This document shows positions 11,891 through 20,680 of a stretch of 47,894 bases of DNA, one piece after another (positions within the stretch are counted from its first letter, which is position 1; every line of letters starts with the position of its first letter). Location: positions 1-47,894 of the IMG/VR virus record IMGVR_UViG_3300038629_000162. The stretch is one strand, 5' to 3'. The notes beneath the pieces were generated by a model. That model was not told where the DNA came from. It worked only from the letters and a program-made list of their open reading frames with translations, and ran no database searches. Made by a program: the position numbers and the translations under genes. This DNA comes from a virus.

Positions 11891-11938
11891 GTCAAGCCCA
11901 CATTGGGGCTTGACAACTCTGCAATTGTTTGATACTTT
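11891..11938 (+). promoter_or_regulatory. Near-consensus promoter overlapped by a 9-bp dyad
   Basis: -35 TTGACA (11910-11915, consensus), a 17-base spacer, and -10 TACTTT (11933-11938). The dyad GTCAAGCCC (11891-11899) / GGGCTTGAC (11906-11914), loop 6, covers the -35 box. It could act as a repressor operator or as the terminator hairpin of the gene ending at 11878, or both. The start would be near 11945, 33 bases before ATG 11978. Confidence 0.65.
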
Positions 11939-11977
11939 GTACTTGTCAGTCCGAAACAGCCACAAGGAGGCCACCAC

Positions 11978-12325
11978 ATGAACAACCATTCCACGAAGCT
12001 AGACGAAGCACTGGAACGCCTCGCAGACGAGATAGCACACACCCAAGCCGTCGCCAACGGAACGCACATCTGCACCGACGACTGCCCACTAATAGGAGGA
12101 AAAGAAGTCGTTGAGGCCGCACCGAAGACGCAGGTCAAGGCCACGTACGAGCTCGAAGTAGGCGACATCCTCGCCAACGACGGCGCAGAGATCGTGGCCG
12201 TTGTTCAGGTCATCGGCAGCCGGGACTACGCAATCACCCTCCGCTGGACGAGTGAGTACGGCTCCAAGCACATCGGTGCCCGTGTCGAACCCATCAGCAT
12301 GACGTGGGAGGTGGTGTCCAAATGA
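11978..12325 (+). CDS. Small protein with SH3-like region, unknown function
   Basis: A 115-residue product from ATG 11978 with AAGGAGG upstream. The N-terminal helix (KLDEALERLADEIAHTQAVA) is followed by a Cys/His patch (HICTDDC). A strand-rich half resembles an SH3/Tudor-like barrel (LEVGDILANDGAEIVAVVQV, then ITLRW..EYGSKHIGARVEP). The first gene of the operon leading to the TIGR03299 protein. No family recognised. Confidence 0.5.
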   Translation: MNNHSTKLDEALERLADEIAHTQAVANGTHICTDDCPLIGGKEVVEAAPKTQVKATYELEVGDILANDGAEIVAVVQVIGSRDYAITLRWTSEYGSKHIGARVEPISMTWEVVSK

Positions 12326-12507
12326 CCGATATCACCACCGAACGTCCAGAGATCTGGATCGACACCCCAGTGGATCAAGGCTTCGGCTGGACCGTCCTCT
12401 GCGGAGCCTGCGACTACAGCGAGAAAATGCTCTCGAAGAACGGTGCAGAGTTCCTCGCCAAAGAGCACCGCAGCGTCCACATCCCAAAGATCGTGGTGTC
12501 CAAATGA
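12322..12507 (+). CDS. Small zinc-finger-like protein
   Basis: A 61-residue product from ATG 12322 in an ATGA overlap. GWTVLCGACDYSEKM followed by FLAKEHRSVH gives a CxxC...HxxxxH arrangement like a C2H2 zinc finger. GGTGGTGTCC upstream is a fair ribosome-binding site, and the same GTGGTGTCCAAATGACC words recur before the gene at 12504. Role unknown. Confidence 0.55.
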   Translation: MTDITTERPEIWIDTPVDQGFGWTVLCGACDYSEKMLSKNGAEFLAKEHRSVHIPKIVVSK

Positions 12508-12800
12508 CCGAGCTAACCGTAGAGCAGAGGGTCGACGCAGCGGTCGACGTTGTCAGGCCAGAGGCCAAAGAGTATGTCGACTCACTCGACGCCATCAAGA
12601 TCTCGACCACCAAGGACAACTACGGCAACGTGCTCGGGTTCCTCGGCAAGCTTCTGAAGGCTTCCGGTGAGATGGCTCCCCTGTTCCTGATCGCAATGGT
12701 CGGCGAAGGCTACCCAGCCGAAACCGCACACCAGCTCGTGACACTGTTCCAGTGGCCGGTCAGCGTCACCGAGGCAATCGAAAGGGCGGCAACCAAATGA
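12504..12800 (+). CDS. Helical protein, unknown function
   Basis: A 98-residue product in an ATGA overlap, preceded by GTGGTGTCCAA as at 12322. It is helical (EQRVDAAVDVVRPEAKEYVD; NVLGFLGKLLKASGEMAPLF), with a hydrophobic centre that is too short and polar to be a clear membrane segment. It overlaps the next gene by four bases. No family recognised. Confidence 0.5.
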   Translation: MTELTVEQRVDAAVDVVRPEAKEYVDSLDAIKISTTKDNYGNVLGFLGKLLKASGEMAPLFLIAMVGEGYPAETAHQLVTLFQWPVSVTEAIERAATK

Positions 12801-12952
12801 TCACCCGCACCAGCAATCGGTTCATCGCCTGCCCGACGTGCGAGCGTCGAGACTTCGATCACGCCGACTGGTGCGACTTCGCAGCAACCTCTATACAACA
12901 GTCAGAGAGTGTGATACACTCAGCCAATCAGCCCGACACAGTGAACCGATAG
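12797..12952 (+). CDS. Small Cys-containing protein, unknown function
   Basis: A 51-residue product in an ATGA overlap. FIACPTCERRDFDHADWCDF gives CxxC, then H and C, a possible zinc knuckle. Its 3' third covers the dyad at 12907-12921. The stop lies 10 bases before the next ATG. No family recognised. Confidence 0.5.
   Translation: MITRTSNRFIACPTCERRDFDHADWCDFAATSIQQSESVIHSANQPDTVNR
12907..12921. promoter_or_regulatory. Dyad before the TIGR03299 gene
   Basis: GAGTGT-GAT-ACACTC is a perfect 6-bp dyad with a 3-base centre, inside the end of the upstream gene and 41 bases before ATG 12963. A TACACT box (12915-12920) within it could be a -10 element, but no fair -35 was found at 17-18 bases. 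It may be an operator. Confidence 0.3.
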
Positions 12953-12962
12953 GAGGACACAC

Positions 12963-13922
12963 ATGTCACACGGAATCGAATTGAACGACACGATGTTCAG
13001 CGCAAGGCAGGTACCTTGGCACGGACTCGGAACGGTGGTCGAGGAAGAACTCCTCGCAGCCGAAGCACTCAAGACCGCAGGTCTGGACTGGGAAGTAATT
13101 CTCGCTCCGGCCATCGCAGAGGTGCCGGGACTCGGTGACCAACCGACGAACGCATACTTCCCGATGGCGAAGATCGATGGTCAGTACGAGTTCATCGGCA
13201 ACGCCACCAGAGTAGTGAGTGACAAGTACGAACTGTTCCAGAACGCCAATGCGTTCAGTTTCTTGGACAACCTCGTGGATCAGGGTCTCAAGTACTCGAC
13301 TGCAGGATCCCTGAGGAACCGTGCTTGGGTCTGGGCGACGGCCAAGCTGCCACAGACCATCCTGCTCGGTGGTGAGGAAGCTCACGACATCTACTTGCTG
13401 ATCTCGAACAGCCACGACGGGACCAAGGCCGTCAGGGTCGACGTGACCCCAGTGCGAGTGGTCTGCCAGAACACGCTCAACCTTGCTTGGGGATCTGCTC
13501 GCCAGTCATGGTCAGCTCGTCACCTGAGCTCGATCGAGGGTCGTGTTGAGGAAGCACGCAAGACGCTGGATCTCAGCTTCTCGTATCTCGATGACTGGAA
13601 GATCAACGCCGAGCTCCTGCTCGCAACGGTCTTCGATGACAAGCAGCTCATCGAGCTTCTCGACAACACTGTGGAGGAAAGTCCTCGTGACAACATCCAC
13701 AAGACAACCATCCGGTCGCTCTTCTCAGACTCGCCCACCATCAAGGGCACCATTGCTGAGGGGAATGCGTGGGGCGCAGTGAACGCCATCGGTGAGTACT
13801 ACGACCACATCAGGTTCGCCAATCCTGACGGCCGAAACACCGAGTCCTCGCAGGCCGTAGGATCGTGGGAAGGCGTGGGAGCACGCACCCGCAACAGGGC
13901 CGTCAAGCTGCTGCTCTCCTGA
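12963..13922 (+). CDS. TIGR03299 / DUF932 phage-plasmid protein
   Basis: A 319-residue protein with AGGAGGACACAC before ATG 12963. The opening, FSARQVPWHGLGTVVEE, is the hallmark of the TIGR03299 (DUF932-like) family found in phages and plasmids, and the length fits. Further family-like stretches include DKYELFQNANAFSFLDNLV, VWATAKLP, ISNSHDGTKAV and VRVVCQNTLNLA. The biochemical role is not established; family members often lie near replication or host-takeover genes. It ends its operon and is followed by a strong terminator. Confidence 0.85.
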   Translation: MSHGIELNDTMFSARQVPWHGLGTVVEEELLAAEALKTAGLDWEVILAPAIAEVPGLGDQPTNAYFPMAKIDGQYEFIGNATRVVSDKYELFQNANAFSFLDNLVDQGLKYSTAGSLRNRAWVWATAKLPQTILLGGEEAHDIYLLISNSHDGTKAVRVDVTPVRVVCQNTLNLAWGSARQSWSARHLSSIEGRVEEARKTLDLSFSYLDDWKINAELLLATVFDDKQLIELLDNTVEESPRDNIHKTTIRSLFSDSPTIKGTIAEGNAWGAVNAIGEYYDHIRFANPDGRNTESSQAVGSWEGVGARTRNRAVKLLLS

Positions 13923-13951
13923 GAGACTGTCTCCAGTAGCCACGGACGAGG

Positions 13952-13978
13952 AAGAGCCCCGCTCAAGGCGGGGCTCTT
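13952..13978. terminator. Strong intrinsic terminator before the late genes
   Basis: A perfect 11-bp stem, AAGAGCCCCGC / GCGGGGCTCTT, with a 5-base loop TCAAG and a short T-rich end. It separates the TIGR03299 operon from the structural genes. A smaller dyad, CGGTGA / TCACCG (13990-13995, 14006-14011), follows. Confidence 0.85.
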
Positions 13979-14061
13979 TCTCGTTCGCACGGTGAGATAG
14001 GAGTATCACCGATCTGATGAGTGTAGCGCAAAGATTGAGTGCGTGGTGACTCTGTAAGTGT

Positions 14062-14067
14062 TACAGT
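14062..14067 (+). promoter_or_regulatory. -10 element of the late promoter, probably leaderless
   Basis: TACAGT lies 7 bases before ATG 14075, which has no ribosome-binding site. TACAGTTA..CG..ATG is the same arrangement as before the DNA polymerase ATG at 44622. The only -35-like hexamer, TTGAGT at 14035, is 21 bases away, too far for normal spacing, so a phage-specific or activator-dependent promoter is possible. Confidence 0.5.
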
Positions 14068-14074
14068 TACCCGA

Positions 14075-14920
14075 ATGAAGCCATTCATCGATCTCGAAGA
14101 CACAGAAGATCCTACGTCACTGCCTCCCCCTCCGATCACAGACGAGGTGCAGTTGGCCGGACCCAAGAAGGATCAAGACGCACAGGGCCGCTACGGTCAC
14201 CTACTCCCGCACGGCACGACCGTGTCACCTGACTGGAATGAGGACTGGATCCGAAAGGTGATCGAGACCGAGAAGCTACAGGGCTTCGCCATCTGCGGGG
14301 CCAAGCGCAGCACCAAGGACATGACACTAGAAGAGATCGAGGCCGCTGAGACGACCACGCTCGTGTGCAAGCGCAGAGCTGGGTGGGACACGGTGCACCT
14401 CGGTGAGGGACGCTGCCGAACCCACGGAGGCAACGCATCGATCGCCAACAACAAGACCGGAGCGTTCTCGCTGCTCAAGCACAACAAGCTCGGTCCTCGT
14501 GTGCAGGAGTTCTTCGAGAACGAGAGCATGATGGACATCACCTCGGCCATCGCAACTATCTACGCAGCGACTGACGCCATGCTGGAAAGCGAAGACGAGA
14601 TCACTCCACGAGTGGCGAACGACATCGGGGCCAGCATGACCCGTGTCGCCAACATGATCAAGCAGCACAATGACATACAAGAGAAGCGCAGGATCTCGAT
14701 CGAGGTACCAGAGTTCATGGCATGGGCCGAGTACTTCTACGAGCTCGCTGTGAAACACATAATCGAAGCAGGAGGAGACCCCGCTCCCTTCTTGAGGGAT
14801 GCAGGTACGTTCTATGATCGCACAGTCACCATCGTTGTCGGACCTGAGTCAGGTAGAAACCGCCTTGGAACGGGCGGGGAAGTCAGTGATCTCTCGGATG
14901 AGGGCGTACCACGACCCTGA
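14075..14920 (+). CDS. Terminase small subunit (probable)
   Basis: A 281-residue protein. An N-terminal Pro/Asp-rich stretch is followed by a Cys/His region: CGAKRS, CKRRAGWDTVH and GRCRTHGGN. The C..C..AGW.T.H.G.GRC..HGG pattern is common in the small terminase and neighbouring proteins of actinophages. A helical half follows (MTRVANMIKQHNDIQEKR). It lies directly before the large subunit, which it overlaps by 122 bases. The role would be recognition of packaging sites on phage DNA. ATG 14075 is chosen over an in-frame start at 14039 because of the -10 box 7 bases upstream. Confidence 0.65.
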   Translation: MKPFIDLEDTEDPTSLPPPPITDEVQLAGPKKDQDAQGRYGHLLPHGTTVSPDWNEDWIRKVIETEKLQGFAICGAKRSTKDMTLEEIEAAETTTLVCKRRAGWDTVHLGEGRCRTHGGNASIANNKTGAFSLLKHNKLGPRVQEFFENESMMDITSAIATIYAATDAMLESEDEITPRVANDIGASMTRVANMIKQHNDIQEKRRISIEVPEFMAWAEYFYELAVKHIIEAGGDPAPFLRDAGTFYDRTVTIVVGPESGRNRLGTGGEVSDLSDEGVPRP

Positions 14921-16430
14921 GTCGAAGACGCCCGAAGCTCGCAGAGCTCGTATTGACCCCATCTACTTCGGGGAGCGGTACATCAAACCGCACGACGCTC
15001 GTTGGACAATCGAAACAAAGCAGTTCCAGAAGGACATGGTTCAGCACCTGCTGAAGGGGTCTCGGTTCGATCCGACCAACCTCGCTATCTATCCGAACCC
15101 TTCATCACCGGAGGCCAAGGCTGACTCCGTCACATCGTTCCGCACTGCGTGGATCCCAATCGAGCACGCCAAGACGACGTGGCTGTCCATCACTCTTCCT
15201 CTGTGGGCGCTGGCCGTAGATCAAGAGGCCATGATCTGTCTCATGGGCAACAGGGTGAAGGATGCCCAGAAGTCTCTGGGTCCGATCAAGTGGCACATCG
15301 AGCACAACCAGTTGCTCCGTGCTGACTTCCCCGAGCTCAGGCCGGACGAGTCTGCTGGCTGGTCCGACGAGAGGATCTTCGTGGAGAGGAAATCACGATC
15401 GAAGGATCCATCAATTCAGACCGCAGGTATCACAACCACGATTCAGGGCTCACGTCTGGACTTCGTTCTGGGTGATGACGTTCAGGACCGGACCCGAGCT
15501 CTATCCGATCTCAAGAACCAAGCTGATCAGGAGAACTGGCAGGAGATCGTTGAGAACCGTGTTGTCGACGGTGGCGTCTGTGCGTCCTACGGCACGCTGC
15601 AGACCTCACGAGATCTCAACGCAACGCTCTCACGCTCTGAGGGATACGAGCACATGCACCTCGCTGCTCGTGACCTCGATGGGACGTACGGTCCTGTCGG
15701 AGCTCCCCTGTTCCTGACGGAGCAGAGAATCGCTACGGCGCAGAAGAGGCAGGGAGCTCGACGTTTCGCTCGTAAGTACATGAACGACGCCAAGGACGAG
15801 GGTGGCAAGCTGCTCGGTGCCGAGCTCCTGCACTACGTCCACCATGACGACGTGCCGTGGAAGAATCTCATCTACTTCGCAGGTGTGGATCCGGCGACCG
15901 GCGAGTCCGAACAGGCCGAGCCAGACGAGTACTCCATCGCAGTGGTTGGCGTCGACCGCAAGACCAGCACTGCCTACCTCGTCGCAACGTACGGGTCAGC
16001 GCAGTGGAACATCGCCGAGGGCACCAAGCAGCTCCAGAAGCTCCACGAGAAGTACAACTTCCACAGGGTGGCAGTCGAGGCTGTGGCGTTCTCGGTTGCA
16101 GCCAAGCAGAACATCTGGTCCGAGACTGCGATCCCCGCATACAAGTCACCGACCACCAAATCCAAGCACATCAGATTCGATACGATGTCCCACTTGTTCG
16201 AGGTGGAGAGGGTGTTGGTGGTGGAAGAGGGGCCGGGAATCTTCCCTGATGCGGACGACGATCTGATCGAGAACTTCTACGACCAGTGGATCGACTTTGA
16301 TGAGGGCAGACACGACGACAGATTGGATGCAGTCGAGAAGGCGTGCGAAGCAGCTATGATCTCTGCAACTGTTCCACAGACCAAGACTGATAGAGTACGA
16401 GAAGCTCTATCGAAAGCGAGCTTCGGGTGA
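14799..16430 (+). CDS. Terminase large subunit
   Basis: A protein of up to 543 residues; it is the packaging motor ATPase plus headful nuclease. ATPase: a Walker-A-like WIPIEHAKTTWLS (K125) and Walker B DFVLGDD (221-227). Nuclease (RNase H-like): FAGVDPATGES (D364), RVAVEAVAFS (E), and DDRLDAV (506-511). Start is uncertain: ATG 14799 overlaps the small subunit widely; ATG 14814 and ATG 14898 are in frame and none has a good ribosome-binding site, so coupling is likely. All three keep every motif. It ends in a GTGA overlap with the portal gene. Confidence 0.9.
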   Translation: MQVRSMIAQSPSLSDLSQVETALERAGKSVISRMRAYHDPESKTPEARRARIDPIYFGERYIKPHDARWTIETKQFQKDMVQHLLKGSRFDPTNLAIYPNPSSPEAKADSVTSFRTAWIPIEHAKTTWLSITLPLWALAVDQEAMICLMGNRVKDAQKSLGPIKWHIEHNQLLRADFPELRPDESAGWSDERIFVERKSRSKDPSIQTAGITTTIQGSRLDFVLGDDVQDRTRALSDLKNQADQENWQEIVENRVVDGGVCASYGTLQTSRDLNATLSRSEGYEHMHLAARDLDGTYGPVGAPLFLTEQRIATAQKRQGARRFARKYMNDAKDEGGKLLGAELLHYVHHDDVPWKNLIYFAGVDPATGESEQAEPDEYSIAVVGVDRKTSTAYLVATYGSAQWNIAEGTKQLQKLHEKYNFHRVAVEAVAFSVAAKQNIWSETAIPAYKSPTTKSKHIRFDTMSHLFEVERVLVVEEGPGIFPDADDDLIENFYDQWIDFDEGRHDDRLDAVEKACEAAMISATVPQTKTDRVREALSKASFG

Positions 16431-17932
16431 TCACCACCTACGACCCTAATGACATGACCAACATGAGGAAGACTGGAGACTTCCCCAACATCGGTCAGGC
16501 AGAGTTCACCAGCCCTTACCGGCTGGACTCCTCTCGTGTGGACGTCAACCTCGCACGCAAGCTCTACTACAACACAGACCCCCGGTACAAGCTCGGCGCT
16601 GGATTCGCTCGACCCGCTATTGACGTGCCGGTCGGCTTCATGGGCGTGCCTCGGCTTATGGCCGAGGACAAGGTTGGTGAAGGGCAGGAGTGGCTCGATC
16701 GGTTCACGAAGGATCAGGCCGGGAACATCATCAAGGCGCACAAGATGGCGCTCCGTGATGGTGAGGTGCTGCTGCGTCTCAGACCAAAGTACAGAGCGTC
16801 GGCGTACCAGAAACTGTTCGGAGCTGACGACAAGGATCTCGAAGTCGCCCTCGTTCCGTCGGAGGCGTTCGAGACGATCGGTGACCCCGAGGACAACGAC
16901 GCACTGCGAGGCATCAAGGTCAAGCACGTCCTGATCCAGTACGACTCTGGTGGCAATCCACAGGAGGTTGTGCTCTTCGAGACAGTGACCGCTGACACCA
17001 TCGTGCTCAAGTACGAGAACGATGAGTTCCCCCGACGAGAGTTCCCGAACCCGATGGGATTCGTTCCCGCCGTTGTGTTGGAGAACGAGCCTGAGCGTCA
17101 CCAGCTCCACGCCAGCTCTGACCTTGAGCCCGTTGAGCCGTATCTCAAGTTCTACAACGACGTGATGCTCCACGCTGGATCAGCGTCGGCACTCCACTCG
17201 ACTGCCAAGCTCGTGCTGCGAGCTCGGGACGTTGAACGGTTCGTCAAGAACAACTTCACAGACACAGAGATCGATGAGAAGCGTCTGCGATTCAAGAACA
17301 AGGACGTGCTCTTCTTCGAGTCAGGGGATCCGTCAATCAACACGGCGGGCTCCTCGATCTACGCAGAAGGCGCAGAGATCATTCAAGCGTCTGCCCCCCT
17401 CGGCGACACCAACACGCTGCTGGAGTTCATCTTCCTGAACATCGTGGATGTGACCGAGGTACCGGAATGGGCATTCGGCGGTGCGATCGCCAGCTCGAAG
17501 GCATCCGTAGGTGAGCAGTCCGCTCCGCTCGTCCACAAGGTCGGCCGCAAGCGCACGATGGTCGAAGGCGCATGGGCGCTCATCGGCAGGATGATGCTCC
17601 AAACCGTGACGAACACATCCGAGCGTGTGACGGTCGAGTGGGATCAGCTCGCTATGCGAGATCTCAAGACTGAGGGTGAGGCATTCCGCAACTTCTCGGA
17701 CTCGCTGATCGCTCTCAACGAGGTTGGAATCGTGTCCAAGATCACCACTACAGAGATCCTCGGCAAGCTCAACAGAGACATCATTCCATATGCTGTTGAC
17801 GATGAGAAGACAGAAGAGGGTAGGATCTCTGCAGAACTTGCAGAGAAGCAAGAACGTGCAGAGCAACTGATGGCAACAATGGAGCCTACAGATAATGAAG
17901 ACAGAGAGACAGGTCGCAGCGTTGTCGAGTGA
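16427..17932 (+). CDS. Portal protein
   Basis: A 501-residue protein from GTG 16427, overlapping the terminase stop. Size and position, between the large terminase and the protease, are those of the dodecameric portal at the capsid vertex. It has the expected plan: N-terminal ARPAIDVPVGFMGVPRL, a middle rich in strands (VLLRLRPKYR, VALVPSEAFETIG), and a C-terminal helical part with WAFGGAIASSKASVGEQSAPLV, similar to the SP.(x)SG.AL..  region of actinophage portals. It overlaps the next gene by 38 bases. Confidence 0.8.
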   Translation: MITTYDPNDMTNMRKTGDFPNIGQAEFTSPYRLDSSRVDVNLARKLYYNTDPRYKLGAGFARPAIDVPVGFMGVPRLMAEDKVGEGQEWLDRFTKDQAGNIIKAHKMALRDGEVLLRLRPKYRASAYQKLFGADDKDLEVALVPSEAFETIGDPEDNDALRGIKVKHVLIQYDSGGNPQEVVLFETVTADTIVLKYENDEFPRREFPNPMGFVPAVVLENEPERHQLHASSDLEPVEPYLKFYNDVMLHAGSASALHSTAKLVLRARDVERFVKNNFTDTEIDEKRLRFKNKDVLFFESGDPSINTAGSSIYAEGAEIIQASAPLGDTNTLLEFIFLNIVDVTEVPEWAFGGAIASSKASVGEQSAPLVHKVGRKRTMVEGAWALIGRMMLQTVTNTSERVTVEWDQLAMRDLKTEGEAFRNFSDSLIALNEVGIVSKITTTEILGKLNRDIIPYAVDDEKTEEGRISAELAEKQERAEQLMATMEPTDNEDRETGRSVVE

Positions 17933-18953
17933 GATCTCAGTTCTCACTCCGGCAGAAGTAGAGGCATCACCGATCCCATTCGCACCGGGGTTTGATCTCG
18001 ATGCTCTGAAGCTGGTAGACGCAGACCCTGTGTTTGCGACAGTCAAGATTCGTGCGAGCAGAGGCGACCAAGGGAAGGGACCAGAATACGACGCTGCCCT
18101 CCTGCAGAAGCTGGAACAACAGATCAACGAGAAGCGTCCTCCCGGCTACAAGGGACATCAGAAGCCAGAGGACGTGGAAACAGAATATCGGGAGCCAGTG
18201 ACGGCGTGGGTGGGAGCCCGCTTCGGCACGAGTTCCGATGGAACGGGTGAGCTTACGGTCAAGGGGTACATCCCAACGACCGCATCAGACCTGCGAACGC
18301 AGCTCAAGCTCGCCGAGGCAGGGGCCGACATGGTCAACTCAGTCAGCATCTTCGGGATGCGTGAGATTGACAAGTCGTCCAACAAAGTGACGGACTTTGA
18401 TCTCTGGTCACTGGACTGGACCCCCAAGGGTCGGGCTGGTATGGAGACGGAGCTCGTCGGAGTAAGTGGCGAACTAGCCAAGGAGAATGAGATGACTCGT
18501 GAAGAAGTCATCGCTGGCCTAACCGCACAGGACGTGCCTGCGACAATCGCAGACGGGTTCCGTGCCGAGGGTGTGGCATCAGTGGAAGCTGACACTGCAC
18601 TGGCTGGCGAGATGCGAGTGATCTTGGAACTGGACAACGATGTTGATCCAGACGCCGTGGTCGAAGCGGTACGAGGATTGACCTCGAAGGCGAAGGCCGA
18701 CGAGTTCGCTACCCGTGTCGAGTCGATCATAGACGGTTCCGAGATCACTGCGGAGATGGCGAAGGAAGCTGTGAGGCACGCATTGCTCACAGCCGACAAC
18801 TCCAGCTCCACAGACGAGGAGCTTGCTGGGGAACTCAGCTCGCTTCTTGAACAGCCGTACATCAAGACTCTCGTGGATGGCAAGACCATCCCCGTGATTA
18901 GTGGTGGTGCGGGAGACAGCGACGAGGCCCGTCAGGGCACTCGTTGGGAGTAA
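17895..18953 (+). CDS. Capsid maturation protease fused to scaffold
   Basis: A 352-residue protein. Residues about 40-190 look like a prohead serine protease: PPGYKGHQKPE (H88) and MVNSVSIFGMRE (S149/S151) supply the likely catalytic His and Ser, with GYIPTTASDLR between. The C-terminal half (about 200-310) is acidic and helical (TREEVIAGLTAQDVP, MAKEAVRHALLTADN), fitting an internal scaffold that is cut out during head maturation. It lies just before the DUF2190-like and capsid genes, the usual order. The protease class (S78-like) is inferred. Confidence 0.75.
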   Translation: MKTERQVAALSSEISVLTPAEVEASPIPFAPGFDLDALKLVDADPVFATVKIRASRGDQGKGPEYDAALLQKLEQQINEKRPPGYKGHQKPEDVETEYREPVTAWVGARFGTSSDGTGELTVKGYIPTTASDLRTQLKLAEAGADMVNSVSIFGMREIDKSSNKVTDFDLWSLDWTPKGRAGMETELVGVSGELAKENEMTREEVIAGLTAQDVPATIADGFRAEGVASVEADTALAGEMRVILELDNDVDPDAVVEAVRGLTSKAKADEFATRVESIIDGSEITAEMAKEAVRHALLTADNSSSTDEELAGELSSLLEQPYIKTLVDGKTIPVISGGAGDSDEARQGTRWE

Positions 18954-18968
18954 GGAAGAGAAGGACAA

Positions 18969-19328
18969 ATGGGACATAAAGTTTCAGACGGTCAGTCTCT
19001 CGTGGTCACCAATGACTCTGGTGGGCCGATCAGCAAGGATGACCCAGTGAACATCAGCGGAATCTTCGGCTTTGCCGATGCCGATGCTGCTGACACTGAG
19101 AAGGTGTCCGTGTCGATCGCTCAGGAAGAGCGTGAGGTGCAGCTACCTGCAAAGGGCGGCGGTTACGCAGTCGGAGATCTCATCTATTTCGATGGGACTG
19201 TCTTCGATGACATAGCTGGATCCGCTCCGTGGGACGTGCCTGTGGGTACCGTCTCTCGTGCAGTGGCTGCTGCTGGTGGGTTCGGATGGGCAATTATCCA
19301 TCCCAATGCATTCAGCGGGAGGGCGTAA
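18969..19328 (+). CDS. DUF2190-like capsid decoration/stabilisation protein
   Basis: A 119-residue protein with AAGGAC before ATG 18969. The sequence KVSDGQSLVVTNDSGGPISKDDPV, then GIFGFADADA, GGGYAVGDLIYFDG and VPVGTVSRAV, follows the pattern of DUF2190 (RecA/RadA-recombinase-like annotation), small beta-barrel proteins found beside major capsid genes. They are thought to decorate or stabilise the capsid. Position between protease and capsid supports this. Confidence 0.7.
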   Translation: MGHKVSDGQSLVVTNDSGGPISKDDPVNISGIFGFADADAADTEKVSVSIAQEEREVQLPAKGGGYAVGDLIYFDGTVFDDIAGSAPWDVPVGTVSRAVAAAGGFGWAIIHPNAFSGRA

Positions 19329-19331
19329 CAC

Positions 19332-20462
19332 ATGGCACGCCTTATCACGAGCGATTACATGATCGAACAGAACCGGCGTGGTGACAAGATTGTCACCCAG
19401 TACGCCGTGGGCGAAGCAGCGAAGTTCGGTACCGAAGGTACCCGCTTTGAGATCCCCCGTGGGCCTGACGGCACACTACGGAAGCTCGCCCTCACCAAGC
19501 CAGTCGGTGAGTTCCTAGGCACTGGAAACATGGTCGAAGAGCTGATGCAGTACGTAACGGTGCAGGTCGAGAGCGGCAAGGATGAAGTTCCACTTCTCTA
19601 CAAGCCGATCTATCGGTCGCAAACCAATGCGAACTTCCCTCGGTTCCTCCAGAGCGAAATTGGCAACGTCAGAGCAGACGTTGTCTTCTTGAACCATCTC
19701 GAAGGTCAGGAAGTTCGCTTCGGAACGACACGCACTGAGCAGGGACCAACGGTTCCTATTCTCACCTACTCGGCTGGTTTCGAGTGGGACGAGGATGTTG
19801 AGGTGTACGACGAAGGTTGGAAGATAGAGTCTGCAAGCGTGGCAATGGGTGAGGCGTACAACGCACTGCTCAACCACCTGCACCTTTCTCCTCTGATCGA
19901 CTTCACGTACACGACCAACACGACCGCTCTTCAGGTGGCACCTTCGGGTAACCGTCTGGAAGCGATCCGTCTGACACTCCGTCAGGCTCTCGCTGATGCA
20001 GCGGGCAAGGTAGACGACTTGGGCCGTAAGGCTCCGATCCGTCCGACCATCGCTCTTTGCAACCTTGCGACGGCATACGAACTGAACGATGCGCTTGCGC
20101 TCATTCAGAACACGTCTGCCATCGGTGCAGGAACCAACGCAACAGACCTGTTCCTCGGACGTCAGTCCGACACAGCAGGTCCGAACCCGAGTGTGAACCA
20201 GATCAGCACCATCATCGCTTACGACGGAGCGTCCATGCAAATGGGCAACCTTGAGTGGGCGTACGGTGGACTTGCTGACGACGTGGTTCTCTTGATTCAG
20301 CCGAAGAAAAACCTCTTCGAGTACATCAAGCACGACCTTCGTGTCGACACTGAGCGACCTGCCGACCTCTCCCGCTTGATTGCGGCACAGATGGTCGGTC
20401 GTGCACGTCGAGGACTCCTCGCAGTGCCAGAGAGCTCCGTCTGGGAGGTGAACCTAGCATGA
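19332..20462 (+). CDS. Major capsid protein (HK97-like fold probable)
   Basis: A 376-residue protein with GGAGGGCG before ATG 19332. Place, size and composition fit the major capsid: beta-rich (FGTEGTRFEIPRGPDG; VTVQVESGKDEVPLLYKP), with a FEWDEDVEVYDEGWKIE spine-like stretch and a final PADLSRLIAAQMVGRARRG. Codons are well balanced and the gene lies directly after the decoration protein. It would assemble into the icosahedral head around scaffold. The HK97 fold is assumed from order and family, not shown by a motif. Confidence 0.85.
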   Translation: MARLITSDYMIEQNRRGDKIVTQYAVGEAAKFGTEGTRFEIPRGPDGTLRKLALTKPVGEFLGTGNMVEELMQYVTVQVESGKDEVPLLYKPIYRSQTNANFPRFLQSEIGNVRADVVFLNHLEGQEVRFGTTRTEQGPTVPILTYSAGFEWDEDVEVYDEGWKIESASVAMGEAYNALLNHLHLSPLIDFTYTTNTTALQVAPSGNRLEAIRLTLRQALADAAGKVDDLGRKAPIRPTIALCNLATAYELNDALALIQNTSAIGAGTNATDLFLGRQSDTAGPNPSVNQISTIIAYDGASMQMGNLEWAYGGLADDVVLLIQPKKNLFEYIKHDLRVDTERPADLSRLIAAQMVGRARRGLLAVPESSVWEVNLA

Positions 20463-20665
20463 GTTGGGAACGATACCCCAACGCCAACTACCCAGAACCT
20501 TGGGATGAAGCGAACATGGTGAAAGCCACGGACGTTGCAACCAACGAGGACGGCGGCAGCTTAGTTGTTGACGCAGTTGGCGCAGGAAATGGTCCGCTCC
20601 AAATCACGGCTGACATGGTGCCTGATCGCACCGAAGAGGCAGTGGTCGAGGAAGAGACCGAATAA
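20459..20665 (+). CDS. Small acidic protein after the capsid gene
   Basis: A 68-residue product in an ATGA overlap with the capsid gene. It starts SWERYPNANYPEPWDEANM and ends in a very acidic tail (EEAVVEEETE). Small acidic proteins at this place are common in actinophages, sometimes as head fibre or connector parts. The hairpin at 20681 follows. Role unknown. Confidence 0.55.
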   Translation: MSWERYPNANYPEPWDEANMVKATDVATNEDGGSLVVDAVGAGNGPLQITADMVPDRTEEAVVEEETE

Positions 20666-20680
20666 CACGATGCTGGTTGT

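Noticed and set aside
12889-12920. TATACA/TACACT as a full promoter for the TIGR03299 gene
   Set aside because: The -35 position is a poor match; only the dyad is supported.
14035-14067. TTGAGT as -35 partner of TACAGT
   Set aside because: The gap is 21 bases, beyond normal sigma-factor spacing; only the -10 box was kept.
16277-17173. 298-residue reverse open frame across the portal gene
   Set aside because: Antisense shadow of a confidently identified gene; composition is Val/His/Arg-heavy and matches no family.
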